DNA from: Prochlorococcus sp. AG-418-D13
Lineage (GTDB): Bacteria; Cyanobacteriota; Cyanobacteriia; PCC-6307; Cyanobiaceae
Length of the DNA: 64,000 bases
Assembly: GCA_003214315.1 (NCBI GenBank)
Contig: QCLU01000009.1
Location: 1 to 64,000, forward strand
Reading direction: 5' to 3'
Shown: one piece after another, positions 63,294-64,000 of the stretch
How the letters are laid out: every line of letters begins with the position of its first letter
Numbering within the stretch: the first letter of the stretch is position 1
Position numbers and translations under genes: made by a program
Notes under the pieces: model-generated
Told to the model about the DNA's origin: nothing
Seen by the model: the letters and a program-made list of their open reading frames with translations, nothing else
The model's database searches: none

Positions 63294-63743
63294 TTATTGA
63301 TTTTGAATTTCCTTAAGTACTCTAATAGCCTCTTTAATGTGTTCAGGACCATTCAATAAATCTCTAAAAATATGCCTAACTGTCCCTTTGCGATCAATAA
63401 CGTAAGTTACCCTACCATCCATAAAACCTAATACTTTAGGAACCTTAAAAGTTTTCCTAAGAGAGTCATTAATATCACAAAGTAATGGATATTGTAATTT
63501 ATTTTTATTAGCAAATGCCAAATGACTTGAGGTACTTCCATTACTTACTCCCCAAACTTGTGCACCTAATACTTTAAATAAGTCATATTTATCTCTAAAT
63601 CCGCAAACTTCTATAGTGCAACCCGGCGTATCATCTTTTGGATAAAAAAACAAAACAAGGGGATTTTTTAAACCCTTATTTGATCTTTTAACTCCATTTT
63701 GATCCAGTAAAGAAAATTCTGGAATTTTATCTCCAATCTGCAC
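63294..63743 (-). CDS. peroxiredoxin Q/BCP type
   Basis: Thiol peroxidase of 149 residues. Peroxidatic and resolving cysteines are both in DDTPGCTIEVCGFRDKY (Cys-x4-Cys, the PrxQ arrangement). N-terminal IPEFSLLDQNGVKRSN and LFFYPKDDTPG are typical. Protects against peroxides, with thioredoxin as the usual reductant. Confidence 0.94.
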   Translation of the reverse strand: MQIGDKIPEFSLLDQNGVKRSNKGLKNPLVLFFYPKDDTPGCTIEVCGFRDKYDLFKVLGAQVWGVSNGSTSSHLAFANKNKLQYPLLCDINDSLRKTFKVPKVLGFMDGRVTYVIDRKGTVRHIFRDLLNGPEHIKEAIRVLKEIQNQ

Positions 63744-63806
63744 AATGATTCTTATAAAGCTCCATATTAGAGGTTAGTATGTTTTTTTTGTGGCCTTAAA
63801 GTAGAT

Positions 63807-63831
63807 AACTGATATTAAAGTCAGTTTTTTT
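63807..63831 (+). terminator. terminator-like hairpin
   Basis: AACTGA (63807-63812) pairs with TCAGTT (63821-63826), followed by a T run. No rightward gene ends here, so it may belong to an unseen short transcript or be fortuitous. Confidence 0.4.
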
Positions 63832-63892
63832 GTTTTAAAAGATACTAAAAAATTTTTGAAATAAACTAGGGTGAATTTATTAATTCAATAAT

Positions 63893-64000
63893 ATGGAATT
63901 AGTAATTTATATTTTTTTATTTCTTATTCTTTTTTTGGGAGTTATTTTTAACTTAAAAATAACTAATTTCAAAAAAGTCAAAGAAATACGAAACAAAGCT
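63893..64000 (+). CDS. partial membrane protein (N-terminus only)
   Basis: 36 codons from ATG 63893 to the right edge. One helix (VIYIFLFLILFLGVIFNLKI) followed by a basic region (NFKKVKEIRNKA). The remainder is outside the window, so the function cannot be judged. Confidence 0.6.
   Translation, partial: MELVIYIFLFLILFLGVIFNLKITNFKKVKEIRNKA

Overview
The window is a strongly AT-rich, densely packed bacterial chromosome segment. It fits a high-light-adapted Prochlorococcus: a chlorophyll synthase (chlG), a cyanobacterial NDH-1 subunit (ndhB), PipX, a PetP-like cytochrome b6f protein, MenG, a cyanobacterial-type DciA, DUF1823/DUF1651/DUF3764/DUF4278 proteins, very short intergenic gaps, frequent GTG/TTG starts and two photolyase-family genes. 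I did not assign a strain. No transposase, prophage, rRNA operon or CRISPR array is visible.

Layout. 0-12 kb holds housekeeping and photosynthesis genes: topA, ndhB, an ABC ATPase, birA, dciA-like, menG, hisF, petP-like, chlG, a class A penicillin-binding protein and rsmB. 12-15 kb holds two small unannotated proteins and a compact four-gene unit, DUF393-DUF2805-DUF2256-photolyase. 15-27 kb holds trmH, an ABC permease, lepA, mqo, nfu, a nitrogen-regulated DUF4278 gene behind an NtcA-like site and a glutamine riboswitch, arsM-like, a class V aminotransferase, murE, yidD and rpsD. 27-31 kb is a sulfur-amino-acid block of two Cys/Met-metabolism PLP enzymes plus cysK. 31-47 kb is conserved core: queA, pdhC, ylqD-like, fadD-type, lipB, hpf, a DeoC-like protein, recO, a glycosyltransferase, proC-sepF-pipY-pipX-cbiQ-der, DUF1823-cobI, miaE and aroQ.

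At 47.4 kb tRNA-Tyr and tRNA-Thr mark a change of character. From about 47.5 to 54.2 kb, and again from 57.3 to 63.3 kb, the sequence is mostly very small orphan genes (29-125 codons), gene remnants, tiny membrane peptides, hairpins and repeated intergenic motifs. This looks like an accessory region that is gaining and losing genes. It holds several small ABM/dimeric-alpha-beta-barrel-like proteins, an NTF2-like protein and a frameshifted exported-protein gene. The two small-gene stretches are separated by thiD, tenA, a second photolyase-family gene and pip. The second stretch contains a roughly 500-base gene-free interval with a long-range RNA stem bounded by two intrinsic terminators.

How the genes work together: nitrogen control is visible twice, as pipX-pipY (NtcA coactivation) and as the NtcA site plus glutamine riboswitch in front of the DUF4278 gene. 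Light and UV protection is covered by the two photolyase-family proteins and their small partner genes. Sulfur assimilation is concentrated in the metB-like/cysK block. Many starts here differ from the longest open frame. Where a terminator, riboswitch or neighbouring stop excluded the longest frame, I used the internal start and say so.
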